Shown piece after piece: positions 49,279 to 58,158 of a stretch of 64,000 nucleotides of DNA. Source of the DNA: JAHEJV01 sp964653555 (lineage in GTDB: Bacteria; Myxococcota_A; UBA9160; SMWR01); NCBI GenBank assembly GCA_964653555.1, contig CAZZFT010000003.1, forward strand, positions 45,586-109,585, given 5' to 3'. The position numbers were made by a program, and so were the translations under genes. Positions within the stretch are counted from its first letter, which is position 1; each line of letters begins with the position of its first letter. The notes under the pieces were generated by a model. That model saw only the letters and a program-made list of their open reading frames with translations, had not been told where the DNA came from and made no database searches.

Positions 49279-51969
49279 TCAGAACCGCAGGGTGAAGCTG
49301 ACGCCCATGGTGCGGGGGTCCCCGACCAGGTTGCCCACGATGTTCGCATTGGCCGAGGCGTCGAAGGCCAGCGTCTTGTAGGTCTCGTCGGTGAGGTTGC
49401 GCACCCAGTACGCCAGCTCGATGTTCTCGTTGGCCGTGCGGTAGGCGATCCGCAGGTTGTGGATCCCGTAGGCGCGCTGCCCGATCGCGTACTCGGGCAT
49501 GTAGATCTCCCCGGCGTCGTTCGGCAGTCCGCGGCCCTCGGAGGGATCGAAGTAGACGTCGTCGGTCCAGGTGTAGTCGTAGCGCGGCACGATCCAGCCG
49601 TAGCGCCCCAGGTCGAACTCCCACTCGGCGGTCAAGCTCAGCTTGTACTTCGGCGTGTTGGGCAGCCGGTTTCCCGTGTAGTCGATCGTGACCGGTACGA
49701 TGATCGGCGGCGGCTGCGGCGTCGCGATGGTCCGAGCGACCTGGTTGGTGAAGTCCAGGAACTCGCTCTCCAGCCAACCGAAGCGGGCGGAGAGGGTGAG
49801 CCCGCTCCAGGGCGTGGCGGGGTAGAGCAGCTCCAGCGGCTGGATCGAGCCCTCGAGCTCCGCACCGTAGATCTGGGCGTCCGAGGCGTTGACCACGATC
49901 CGCTGGGGCGGCGTGCCGCGGTCGTTCTGGGTGATGAAGACCTGATAGTTCGAGTAGTCGTAGAAGAACAGCGAGCCCTTCCCGCGCACGTGTCCGTCGA
50001 GCCAGCTGCCGCTGGCGCCGATCTCCCAGGCGTCGATCGTCTCGGGCTCCGCCACCGTCAGGGCCAGCCCCGAGGACCCGCCGGCGTTGTACTGCGCCCC
50101 CTTCCAGCCGCGGCCGTACTTCACGAAGGCGGACACGTCCCCGTAGAAGCGGTAGCGCAGGCTCACGGTCCCGGTCGGCGCATCCCAGCTGTTGGTGACG
50201 TCGCAGTCCTGGGGGTTTGCCGCAAGATTGCAGACCTGTCCGAACGGACCCCCGCGCTCCAGGTAGACGTTGAAGTCCTTCTGCTCCCAGTTGTAGCGGG
50301 CGCCCGCTTCGAGGGTGAAGTCGTCCAGGAAGTCCCAGGAGAAGCCCGCGTAGATGCCGAAGCTGTAGGTTTTCTGCTCGAACTGGCGCAGCAGGTCGAT
50401 CAGCCCCGGCCCGGTGATCGTGTTCGAGGCGAAGTTGAGGTGATCCATCAGGTAGTAGCCGCCGGCATTCCAGACCAGGTTGCCGCCCTGCAGGTCCCCC
50501 TCGAAGTTCAGGTCCTGGGTGGCCTGCCAGCCGTCGTCGTCGACGTCGCTCTCGAACACGACGTTCGGCGTGTAGTCGCCGTCCACCTGCCGCTTGCGCT
50601 TGTAGCGCTCGTAGCCCGTGATCGACGTCATCCGGAACGAATCGAACTCGAAGTCGCCGCGCGCGAAGCCCCCGAGCGCCCACTGCTTCTCCTTGCCCGC
50701 CCGGTCGTAGTCGCCGCGGAAGGGCTCCTTGTCCAGACGACGCGCGAGCCGCTTGCCGAGGATCCGGCGGGCCTCCGCCGTGTAGGGGGCGCGCTGATTC
50801 GCCGGAACGTCGAAGGCGCCGAGGCTGGCGAAGATGTCCTGCTCCTCCTGGGCGATCTCGGGCTGACGGTAGCCGGCGGTGGTGCCGCCGAAGAAGCCGC
50901 CGCCGGTCCCGATCGTCTGCCCCAGCGTGGCGTACTGGTCGATCTGGCTTCCGTGGACGTTGAACAGCCAGTCCATGTTCGTCTCGGGGGGCAGCAGTCG
51001 GACCTGGGCTCGGGCGCCCCAGTTGAAGTTGTCGTTCAGCTTTGTGGGAAGTCCCTCGTCGATCGCGCTCACCGAGTAGCGCTGGGGCCCAGAGTTGGGA
51101 TAGTTGGGATTGTCGAACGATACGCGGTTCGTCTCCCCGCAGACACCGGGCTGCACGGACCGGCTTGGGATCGTGACCCGGGCCAGGCCGGGCGGCGGCG
51201 CATTGGCGCAGCCGTTGTCCAGGAACGGATCGCGCTCGGTGAACAGGAACGCCATCCGGGCCGACAGCACGTCCTCCGCGAGCGGCACCTCCAGCGCGCC
51301 CTCGAACAGCTTCGAGTCGTAGGTGCCGAACTCGCTGCGCAGGAAGGCTGCGTATTCCCCGGTGGGCTTCACCGAGTGGATCTTGATCGCCCCGGCCGAG
51401 GCATTGCGCCCCGCGCCCGAGCCCTGCGGCCCGCGCAGCACCTCCACCTCCTTCACGTCGAAGAGCCCTCCGAGCTGGATGGCGGGCAGGTTCAACGCGA
51501 TGTCGTCCTGGTAGATCGCGACGGAGCCGGCGGCGTTGGCCGTGAAGTCGTTGAGCCCGACGCCGCGGATGAAGAAGGTCGAGGCGGTCGCGCCGGCGCT
51601 GCGGATCTCGAGGTTCGGCGTGAAGGCGGCGAGGCCGGAAACGTCCTCCACGCCCATGGCGACCAGGTCGGCCGCGTCGAAGGACGTGACCGAGACCGGC
51701 GCGTCGAACTCCGTCGCCAGCAGGTAGTCGGGCGTGGAGATGATCACATCGACACCGGGCGTGGGGCCGCGCCGCTCCGGGGCCAGCTCCTCCTCGGTGG
51801 CACCGGAGTCGTCGGCGGTCGCGCCCGCCGCGGCCGGGCCCGTGCCTTCCGCCTCCGGAGCCGCTGCCGCAGCGGCGGTGCCGCGTGCGAGCGCCAACGC
51901 CATCCCCGCGAGCAGGATCCATGCCGCCCGTCTGCTCCCGGGCCGTCCGACGATCCCGTCTCGCTGCAC
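49279..51969 (-). CDS. TonB-dependent outer-membrane receptor
   Basis: 896 residues. Signal peptide to about residue 32. Plug domain about 75-210: PVSVTSFDAADLVAMGVEDV, TFFIRGVGLNDFTANAAGSV and DVKEVEVLRGPQGSGAGRNA are hallmarks. A long barrel follows (for example ARYNWEQKDFNVY, GRGWKGAQYNAGG) and the chain ends in the barrel signature VSFTLRF. GTG start. It takes up a substrate at the cost of proton-motive force via TonB; siderophore genes are absent, so a hydrophobic carbon source, as with sphingomonad-type receptors, is plausible. Divergent from the protein at 52052 across operator copy F. Confidence 0.94.
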   Translation of the reverse strand: MQRDGIVGRPGSRRAAWILLAGMALALARGTAAAAAAPEAEGTGPAAAGATADDSGATEEELAPERRGPTPGVDVIISTPDYLLATEFDAPVSVTSFDAADLVAMGVEDVSGLAAFTPNLEIRSAGATASTFFIRGVGLNDFTANAAGSVAIYQDDIALNLPAIQLGGLFDVKEVEVLRGPQGSGAGRNASAGAIKIHSVKPTGEYAAFLRSEFGTYDSKLFEGALEVPLAEDVLSARMAFLFTERDPFLDNGCANAPPPGLARVTIPSRSVQPGVCGETNRVSFDNPNYPNSGPQRYSVSAIDEGLPTKLNDNFNWGARAQVRLLPPETNMDWLFNVHGSQIDQYATLGQTIGTGGGFFGGTTAGYRQPEIAQEEQDIFASLGAFDVPANQRAPYTAEARRILGKRLARRLDKEPFRGDYDRAGKEKQWALGGFARGDFEFDSFRMTSITGYERYKRKRQVDGDYTPNVVFESDVDDDGWQATQDLNFEGDLQGGNLVWNAGGYYLMDHLNFASNTITGPGLIDLLRQFEQKTYSFGIYAGFSWDFLDDFTLEAGARYNWEQKDFNVYLERGGPFGQVCNLAANPQDCDVTNSWDAPTGTVSLRYRFYGDVSAFVKYGRGWKGAQYNAGGSSGLALTVAEPETIDAWEIGASGSWLDGHVRGKGSLFFYDYSNYQVFITQNDRGTPPQRIVVNASDAQIYGAELEGSIQPLELLYPATPWSGLTLSARFGWLESEFLDFTNQVARTIATPQPPPIIVPVTIDYTGNRLPNTPKYKLSLTAEWEFDLGRYGWIVPRYDYTWTDDVYFDPSEGRGLPNDAGEIYMPEYAIGQRAYGIHNLRIAYRTANENIELAYWVRNLTDETYKTLAFDASANANIVGNLVGDPRTMGVSFTLRF

Positions 51970-52011
51970 GCAATTACTCTCTACGAGGGGCCGGGGGCCG
52001 TCAATGAGAAA

Positions 52012-52027
52012 TTGATAAAACTATCAC
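52012..52027. promoter_or_regulatory. Candidate operator, copy F
   Basis: TTGATAAAACTATCAC has a perfect TGATA-N4-TATCA core dyad. It matches the consensus at only 9 of 14 positions but stands at the divergent spacer of the TonB receptor and the outer-membrane protein genes, 43 bases from one start and 25 from the other. Confidence 0.4.
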
Positions 52028-52051
52028 TTGGAACCGGAGACGCCCTGGGTC

Positions 52052-52975
52052 ATGATCCGCCGCATGCGCTCCGGGCCCGATCGGTGCAGTCCCTGCCTCC
52101 CGCCCGGAAGCGCCGTGTTGCTGCTCGCCATCGCGGTTCTCGTGGCGAACGGCGCCGGGGCAGCAGACGGATCCTCGTCCGGTGAGGACCTCTTCCTGCC
52201 CTCGGTCGCCGGGGTCGTGGGGCTGGACGTCCGCGAGCAGAAGGGCTCCATCAGCAGCGTCCGGGGCGACTTCGAGGACCACGACCGCGAGATCTTCCCG
52301 TCCCTCGGCTTCGACCTGGAGCTCATGTCGCCCAGCCTGATGCCGGGCGTGCTCCCCGGAGCGCCGCGCCTGTTCGTGAACGCCGGCCTGGCGAGCGCCT
52401 TCGATTCCGACCGCAACGTGGTGAAGGAGGGCGCACCGGGTCAGCCCGTGATCCCGCCCTCTTCGCCGGGTACCCAGCCGCCGGTGAACGCCGTGACCGG
52501 CCTCGGCAGCTCGGCACGCAGCAAGACCGACTCGTTCCTGGTCCGAGCGGGGGCCGGGATCGCCTTCACCACCGCGCTCGGCGACCGCAACCTGTGGATC
52601 AAGCCTTCGCTGGTCTACCAGCGCGAGACGACGCACTTCTCGACGGCCGTGTCGGCGGCGCAGTCGATCAACAACAGCGCGCTGTGCCCCTGCCGGACCG
52701 GCTTCGTGTCCGCCAAGCAGTCGGAATCCTTCGACCTGCTGGGCGCGGGTCTGGAGCTGGAGATGGACGCCGGTCGCGCCGGGCCGGTCCTGCTGACGCT
52801 CTTCCTCGACGTGCGGGGCTATCGGGTGCTGGGAAGCCGCGAGACCGTCGTCCAGGCGAACGGGGCCTTCAACGACGGTACGCCCCTGTCGAGCCAGGCG
52901 ATCTACGACCGCGACCCCTGGAGCTACGCCGGGGGCGTCGGCATCCGCTTCCGCTGGCTCCCGGTGCCCGATTGA
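52052..52975 (+). CDS. Probable outer-membrane beta-barrel protein, unknown function
   Basis: 307 residues. A signal peptide (SAVLLLAIAVLVANGAGAAD) is followed by alternating strand-like segments: REIFPSLGFDLELMSP, RLFVNAGLASAFDSD, SFLVRAGAGIAFTTALGDRN, LWIKPSLVYQRETTHFS, LLTLFLDVRGYRVLGSR and GGVGIRFRWLPV. This suggests an 8- to 10-strand barrel. The ATG at 52052 is used; one at 52064 is possible. Divergent from the TonB receptor and probably under operator copy F. It may help the same substrate cross the outer membrane. I do not recognise the family. Confidence 0.6.
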   Translation: MIRRMRSGPDRCSPCLPPGSAVLLLAIAVLVANGAGAADGSSSGEDLFLPSVAGVVGLDVREQKGSISSVRGDFEDHDREIFPSLGFDLELMSPSLMPGVLPGAPRLFVNAGLASAFDSDRNVVKEGAPGQPVIPPSSPGTQPPVNAVTGLGSSARSKTDSFLVRAGAGIAFTTALGDRNLWIKPSLVYQRETTHFSTAVSAAQSINNSALCPCRTGFVSAKQSESFDLLGAGLELEMDAGRAGPVLLTLFLDVRGYRVLGSRETVVQANGAFNDGTPLSSQAIYDRDPWSYAGGVGIRFRWLPVPD

Positions 52976-53036
52976 ACGGAGCGGCCCGGCCGTCCCAGGA
53001 ACGCTGTGCAGCCGCGGAGGTGATAGCTTCCTCGCC

Positions 53037-54287
53037 ATGAAACGCGTCGCGATCCTTCTCTGTGCGCTGGCGCTCGTCGGTCTGGGCTTCGCAGCCGGAC
53101 ACCGGCTCGCCTCGGGTCCTCCCGCTCCGACGGACAAAATGGATTCGTCCTCGGATCCGGAGTCCGCACTGCGGACGATCCTCGCCGTCCCCGGCGGCGA
53201 CGAGCGCGCCGCCCTGCTCGTGGCGTACTTCGACCGGAGAGACCCCGGCGACCTGGAGGGCGTGCTCGCGGCCCTGCGCAAGGCGCGCTACGACGCGGAT
53301 CCGACCGCCTATCTGCTGCTGGCCGACTGGTGGACCGGCTTCGACCCGCAGGCGGCGTTCCGGAACGCGATCGAATGGCCGCTCTACGACCGCCAGCAGG
53401 GCTCTGCGGCGGTGGTGCGGGCCTGGGCGCGGCGCGACGTGGCTGCCGCGCGCGCAGCGGTGGAGGGAATCGCCGAAGACGAGCGGCAGGAGCGCTGCGT
53501 CCAGGCGCTGGTCGCGGGCTGGCAGGATGCAGGGGCGGACGGCGTGATGGCCTACATGCAGGAGCTCCCCGCCGGAGTCCTGCAACAGCGGGCGCTCGAG
53601 GTGTTCATGGCGCGCAAGGTGACGCGCGACGGCATCGACGAGACGCTGCGCTTCGCCGAGATGCAGCCCGACACTTCCGATCCGCGCTTCAAGCTCCAGG
53701 TGTTCCGCCGCACCGTGACGGCGGTCGCCTCCTACGATCCGCAGCGAGCCGCGCAGTGGGCCGAGCTGCACGCCGACGGTCCCTACGGCGACGGGCTGCT
53801 GCGCCGCGCCGGATCCGCGTGGGCGTTCCAGGACCCCGAGGCCGCGCTCGCCTGGGCCACCGCGCTCCCGGCGCTGACGGGACGCGACGAGGCGGTGCGG
53901 GAGACCTATCGCATCTGGCTGGGCAAGGACCGCGAGGGCGCGCTCGCCTGGATCCAGGCCCAGCCTCCCGACTCACGCCTCCAGCCGGCGCTGCCCCTGG
54001 TGGCGGTGGCCCTGACCCGCGACGACCCCGCCGCCGGTCTCGAGTGGCTCGCGCGCATCGAGGACGAGCACGCCCGCAGCCAGACCACGGTCGCGCTCGT
54101 CCGCAAGTGGATGCTCTCCGATCGCGACGCCGCACTGGCGTGGCTGGCCGACTCCTCGCTGCCGGAAGAGACGAAGCGCAGCATCGAGAACACCCGCGTG
54201 AGGCCGCCGCACAAGGCGCGGCCCCGACGAGACGCGGCGATCGGTGCGCGCCCGGAATCCGGGGGCCCCGCGCCGGGATCCAGCTGA
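53037..54287 (+). CDS. Anchored protein with W-x(3)-D-P-x2-A-x2-W helical repeats
   Basis: 416 residues. A signal anchor (VAILLCALALVGLGFAAGH) precedes a helical solenoid. Repeats about 30-40 residues long share a Trp and an Asp-x2-Ala-Ala step: RAWARRDVAAARAAVEG, WAFQDPEAALAWATALP, WLGKDREGALAWIQAQP, ALTRDDPAAGLEWLARIE and WMLSDRDAALAWLADSS. A polar C-terminal tail rich in Arg and Pro follows. No catalytic motif. Proteins with such repeats occur in planctomycetes and deltaproteobacteria and are uncharacterised; a scaffold role is likely. Followed after 21 bases by a SGNH hydrolase gene. Confidence 0.7.
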   Translation: MKRVAILLCALALVGLGFAAGHRLASGPPAPTDKMDSSSDPESALRTILAVPGGDERAALLVAYFDRRDPGDLEGVLAALRKARYDADPTAYLLLADWWTGFDPQAAFRNAIEWPLYDRQQGSAAVVRAWARRDVAAARAAVEGIAEDERQERCVQALVAGWQDAGADGVMAYMQELPAGVLQQRALEVFMARKVTRDGIDETLRFAEMQPDTSDPRFKLQVFRRTVTAVASYDPQRAAQWAELHADGPYGDGLLRRAGSAWAFQDPEAALAWATALPALTGRDEAVRETYRIWLGKDREGALAWIQAQPPDSRLQPALPLVAVALTRDDPAAGLEWLARIEDEHARSQTTVALVRKWMLSDRDAALAWLADSSLPEETKRSIENTRVRPPHKARPRRDAAIGARPESGGPAPGSS

Positions 54288-54308
54288 TCGGGAGCGGGTC
54301 GGCCGACG

Positions 54309-55955
54309 ATGCGCGCCCTCCGCGTCCGCGAGCTGGCCCTGGGCCTCGGCGCCGCGCTCCTCGCGCTGCTCCTGGCCGAGGCCGCCGCGCGCTGGCTGCT
54401 CGAGCCGCCCCGCACCCACCGCGGCTTCCCCTTCGTGGAGTTCGACGGCGACCTGGGGCAGCGCGGGGTTGCGAGCTATCGCGACGAGGTGTCGACCGCG
54501 GCGGGAACGATCGCCTTCGCCCTCGGACCCGAGGGCTTTCGCGGACCGCCGCTCCCTGGGACGGACACCGCGCCGGGCAAGCGTCGGGTCGCCTTCTTCG
54601 GCGACTCCTTCCTGGTCGGGCGCTCGCTGGCCGAGCCGGACCTGATGACCTCAAAGCTCTCGGCGATGCTGGTGGAGCGCGGCGCCGCCGCGGAGGTCTA
54701 CAACCTCTCGGTGATCGACTACGGCACCGGACAGGAGCTCTTGCTGCTGGAGCGCTGGGCGCCGCGCCTGCGTCCGAACGCCGTCGTCCTCGCCCTCTAC
54801 CCCGGCAACGACGTGGCGAACGACGCGATCGAGCTGGCGGGCCGCACCCGCGTGAGTCCGGGAGACCTGATCCGGCCCTACGTGACACCGGAGGGCGACG
54901 CGCTCCGCGTGCGCTTCGCGACGCCCGCGCGCGCGTGGATGCGCCGCCACTCGCGGCTGTTCGCAGTGCTCGAGCAGCGGGCGATCGCACTCTTCCCGAG
55001 CCTCGGTCTGCGCGACCGGGGCGCGACCCGAGCGCAAAGACTTCGGCTCGGGAACGCGCCCTTCGAACACCTGGAGCTGTTCCGGCGCCACGACCCCGCC
55101 CATCGTTGGGAGGTGGCGTGGCGGCGCACCGAGGAGCTGCTGCGCGCCTTCCAAGAGCGCTGCCGAGGCATGGGCGCCGAGCTGCTGGTGCTGGTGATCC
55201 CCACCGCCGAGCAGGTCGAGCGCACCTACCGCTCCGTCGAGCTGGACATCGCCACCCGGCGTCACGCCGGACATGCGCTCGACGACCTCGTCGACTGGAA
55301 CCTGCCCGAGCGGCGCCTGGCCCGCTTCCTGCGCGACGAGCGGATCGACACGCGCTTCCTGCTGAACCCGCTGCGCGAGGCGGCCCTCTCCTCCTCGAAG
55401 GTCTACACCCAGGACGGTCACCTCGGCGCGATCGGACACGCGATCGCCGCCCGCGTCGTCGCGGACTGGCTGCTCGGCGAGCCCGAGCAGGGCAGTCCGA
55501 TCGCCGGCGCTCCCACCCGCCGTCTGCGCGACGCCGACGCCGTCGCCCCGACGCTCGACTTCCGCGTCGACGACCAGCGCGATCCGCTCGGCGGCGGCTG
55601 GCTGTTCTGGCGCGCCGAGTCGGAAGGGGAGCCGTGGGGCTGGTGGACCGCGCCAGAGGCGGAGATCGCGCTCCCCGCGGCGCCGGGAGATCTGGTCCTG
55701 CGCGGCTGGCTCCCGAGCGACGCGCGGGTTCCGGCGCTCCTGCGCGTGGGCGAGGACGACGGTCACGAGGCGCGGATCACCGCGACGGGACCCTTCGAGG
55801 TGCGCGTGCCGATCGCGGCGACGGCCCTCGGGGTGAGCTCCGAGGGCTACGTGTCCCTGCGCTGGCGGGTGGACGAGACCCACCGCTACCACGACATGCC
55901 GATCGGATTGATCGTGCACGAGATCGGCTTCGAAGAGCGGAAGGCGGCGCCGTGA
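54309..55955 (+). CDS. Membrane-anchored SGNH/GDSL hydrolase
   Basis: 548 residues. An N-terminal anchor (LALGLGAALLALLLAEAAAR) is followed by the SGNH fold: FFGDSFLVG with the nucleophile S100, LYPGNDVAND with the GND block, and QDGHLGAIGH providing the Asp-His pair. A C-terminal beta domain (about 415-540) may bind carbohydrate or membrane. The type resembles periplasmic polysaccharide or cell-surface acyl esterases/acetyltransferase partners. The stop overlaps the next GTG (GTGA). Second gene of a three-gene group with unknown surface function. Confidence 0.82.
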   Translation: MRALRVRELALGLGAALLALLLAEAAARWLLEPPRTHRGFPFVEFDGDLGQRGVASYRDEVSTAAGTIAFALGPEGFRGPPLPGTDTAPGKRRVAFFGDSFLVGRSLAEPDLMTSKLSAMLVERGAAAEVYNLSVIDYGTGQELLLLERWAPRLRPNAVVLALYPGNDVANDAIELAGRTRVSPGDLIRPYVTPEGDALRVRFATPARAWMRRHSRLFAVLEQRAIALFPSLGLRDRGATRAQRLRLGNAPFEHLELFRRHDPAHRWEVAWRRTEELLRAFQERCRGMGAELLVLVIPTAEQVERTYRSVELDIATRRHAGHALDDLVDWNLPERRLARFLRDERIDTRFLLNPLREAALSSSKVYTQDGHLGAIGHAIAARVVADWLLGEPEQGSPIAGAPTRRLRDADAVAPTLDFRVDDQRDPLGGGWLFWRAESEGEPWGWWTAPEAEIALPAAPGDLVLRGWLPSDARVPALLRVGEDDGHEARITATGPFEVRVPIAATALGVSSEGYVSLRWRVDETHRYHDMPIGLIVHEIGFEERKAAP

Positions 55956-57430
55956 GGATCCCGCACCCCGTCCGGGCCGCGTGCCTCGCTGCGCTCGCGC
56001 TCGCCTGCGCGACCGCCCCGCCGGAGAGCCAGCGCTTCCTCACGCTCGAAACCACACACTTCGCGATCGTGAGCTCGCTCGGCCCCGAACAGACCCGGGC
56101 GCTCGCGGTCGACCTGGAGCGCTTCCACGCGGGGGTCGTGTTCGCCCTCGGCCTCCACGCTCCGAAGGACGCAAAGACCCTCCGGACGCGGGTCTACGCC
56201 TTCGACGACCGGAGCTTCGCCCGTCCCTTCGAGGTCCATGGAGATCCCGGCTACTTCCTCGACACGGTCGCGGAGCCGGTGCTCGTGCTCCGCACGGGCG
56301 GCGGCTTTCGCGAGGACGCCACGCTCGAGCTCCGGCACCTCTACGCACACCAGGTGTTCCGCAGCCTCTGGCCGGGACGCGCCCCGCTCTGGTACGAAGA
56401 GGGCCTGTGTCAGCTCGCGAGCACGCTCGAGCTGCGCGGAGATTCGATCCTGGTCGGCTTGCCGCGAGCGGATCACCTCGCGGCCCTGCGCGACTGGAGC
56501 GTCCACTCCGTCGCTCCCGTGATCGAGGCGCAGGAACGGATCGACCGCTCGCCGCGCGATCGAGAGGAGTTCGCCGCGGAGTCGTGGATCCTGGCCCACT
56601 ATCTGCGCCTCGGACCCGGCGCCGCGCAGAAGCGACCGCTCCTGCGCTATGCGCGTCTGCTCGACGGGGGCGCCGACTCGCGGACCGCGGCGCGCTCCGC
56701 CTTCGGCACGGAGGACGAGGAGCTCGCCTCGGCATTGAACGACTACGTGCGCGGCCGCTCGCTGCCGGGGTTGACCGTCGACGCGCAGTCGCTCGGCGAC
56801 CCGCAAGCGAGCGCGCCGAAGGAGCTGTCGCGTGCGGCGTCGCGGGTGGCGCTCGGTGAGCTCGCGCTCGCCCTCGGACGCGCGGAGACCGGTGAGGATC
56901 TGTTTCGGGGGGCCCTCGCGAAGCAGCCGGAGGACGCCCGCGCGAATTCGGGTGTCGCCGTCGCGGCGCGTCTCCAGGGTCGTTGGCAGGAGGCTCTGCT
57001 CCTGCACGAACGGGCGCTCGCCGCGGCGCCGGAGGATCCGCGAATCCTGCGCGACCTCGCCGCGACCCGGATCACCCAGGCCGCCGCGGAATCAGGCGAG
57101 GCGCGCGAGCACTACGTGGAGCTCGCCCGCGACCCTCTCGAGCACAGCCTCGCGCTCGACCCGGCAAGCGCGGAGGCCCACGCGATGTGGGCCGAGACCT
57201 CTCTCCTCCTGGGACGCGATCTCGACGGCGGGCTGGAGCACGCCGCGGCGGCGCGCGCGGTGCGACCCGCATCCCTCGAGCTCGAGCTGCTCGAGGCGCG
57301 CGTGCGCGCGAAGCGCGGAGAGATCGGGGCGGCGCGCGACGCGGCGATCGACGTCGCGTCGCGCACCCACGACTCCGAGACCGCCGCACAGGCGCTCGCC
57401 TTCCTGGCCGAGCTGCCCCCGTCGGGCTAG
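55952..57430 (+). CDS. TPR lipoprotein with degenerate gluzincin-like (DUF1570-like) domain
   Basis: 492 residues. The GTG start gives a lipobox at LALAC (Cys19). Residues about 30-260 resemble DUF1570-type metalloprotease domains: the helix LRHLYAHQVFRSLWPGRAPL and the next WYEEGLCQLAST correspond to HExxH and its downstream Glu-Gly, but the motif is H-L-Y-A-H, so the catalytic glutamate is missing. The second half carries TPR-like repeats (GEDLFRGALAKQPEDARANS, EALLLHERALAAAPEDPRIL). Translationally coupled to the SGNH gene. A non-proteolytic scaffold is likely. Confidence 0.72.
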   Translation: MRIPHPVRAACLAALALACATAPPESQRFLTLETTHFAIVSSLGPEQTRALAVDLERFHAGVVFALGLHAPKDAKTLRTRVYAFDDRSFARPFEVHGDPGYFLDTVAEPVLVLRTGGGFREDATLELRHLYAHQVFRSLWPGRAPLWYEEGLCQLASTLELRGDSILVGLPRADHLAALRDWSVHSVAPVIEAQERIDRSPRDREEFAAESWILAHYLRLGPGAAQKRPLLRYARLLDGGADSRTAARSAFGTEDEELASALNDYVRGRSLPGLTVDAQSLGDPQASAPKELSRAASRVALGELALALGRAETGEDLFRGALAKQPEDARANSGVAVAARLQGRWQEALLLHERALAAAPEDPRILRDLAATRITQAAAESGEAREHYVELARDPLEHSLALDPASAEAHAMWAETSLLLGRDLDGGLEHAAAARAVRPASLELELLEARVRAKRGEIGAARDAAIDVASRTHDSETAAQALAFLAELPPSG

Positions 57431-57456
57431 GCGGCCGACACGAAGAGTCGGCCGCC
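57430..57456. terminator. Stem-loop between convergent genes
   Basis: GCGGCCGAC (57431-57439) pairs with GTCGGCCGC (57447-57455) across a 7-base loop, extended by one more G-C pair. It lies directly after the lipoprotein stop and can also stop transcripts of the reverse TPR gene. Confidence 0.55.
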
Positions 57457-57504
57457 GCGCAGCGACAGCGAGGCGAGGGCGAGCGAAGACGGGCCCCCGC
57501 CCGG

Positions 57505-58158
57505 TCAAGGCCCTCCCGACCTCGCGCGCGCCTCGGCGAGGAGCTGCGCGGCGCCCGGCGAGCCGGGCACGGCGGCCAGCGCGCGCTTCGCGTCGGCCAG
57601 CGCGCGGGCCGGGTCGCGCGGCAGGGCGAGCTGCGCGGCCACCAGCCAGCCGTCGTGCTCGAGCGTGCGCTCGGAGCGCGCGGCGGCCAGACGACCCGCG
57701 GCCTCGGCGCGCGACAGGGCGCGCTCCGGCTCTCCGAACGAGTCGTCCCACATCGCCAGCGAAAGGGCGCACACGGCGCAGAGCGGGTGGTCGCGGTAGA
57801 AGTCCTCGAGGCTCTGGCGACCCTCCTCCGCCCGCCCGAGCTCCGAGAGCGCGGTGGCCCGGCCACTGGCCGCCTCCTCCAGATGGGGATCGGCCTGGAG
57901 GGCGCGGTCGTAGGCGTCGAGCGCCTCCTGCCAGCGCTGCAGCGTGGCGTAGGCCACGGCCAGCCGCAGCTGGGAAGTGCCGTAGTGGGGACGGCGATCC
58001 GCCTGATCCTTCCAGAACGCCGCCGCCTCGGGCCAGGTGATCGTCGCGCGTCGGGGCGCCAGCCAGAGCTGGTCGGCGAGCAACAGCACGACCAGGAGAC
58101 CGGGGAAGGCCAGCACCGGGACCCATCGCTCGCGCCAGATGCGACCGCCGCCGCTCAC
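57505..58158 (-). CDS. Small membrane-anchored TPR protein
   Basis: 217 residues. One N-terminal transmembrane helix (VPVLAFPGLLVVLLLADQLW) and a soluble part with TPR motifs: RLAVAYATLQRWQEALDAYD, ALQADPHLEEAASGRATALS and ALADAKRALAAVPGSPGAAQ. The GTG at 58158 overlaps the upstream stop as GTGA, so it is coupled to the polytopic membrane protein gene and probably binds it. No enzymatic motif is visible. Confidence 0.8.
   Translation of the reverse strand: MSGGGRIWRERWVPVLAFPGLLVVLLLADQLWLAPRRATITWPEAAAFWKDQADRRPHYGTSQLRLAVAYATLQRWQEALDAYDRALQADPHLEEAASGRATALSELGRAEEGRQSLEDFYRDHPLCAVCALSLAMWDDSFGEPERALSRAEAAGRLAAARSERTLEHDGWLVAAQLALPRDPARALADAKRALAAVPGSPGAAQLLAEARARSGGP

Noticed and set aside
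53330..57430. A 1366-codon forward frame across three genes
   Set aside because: Homology is confined to the lipoprotein part after the GTG at 55952; upstream it is out of frame with two convincing genes.
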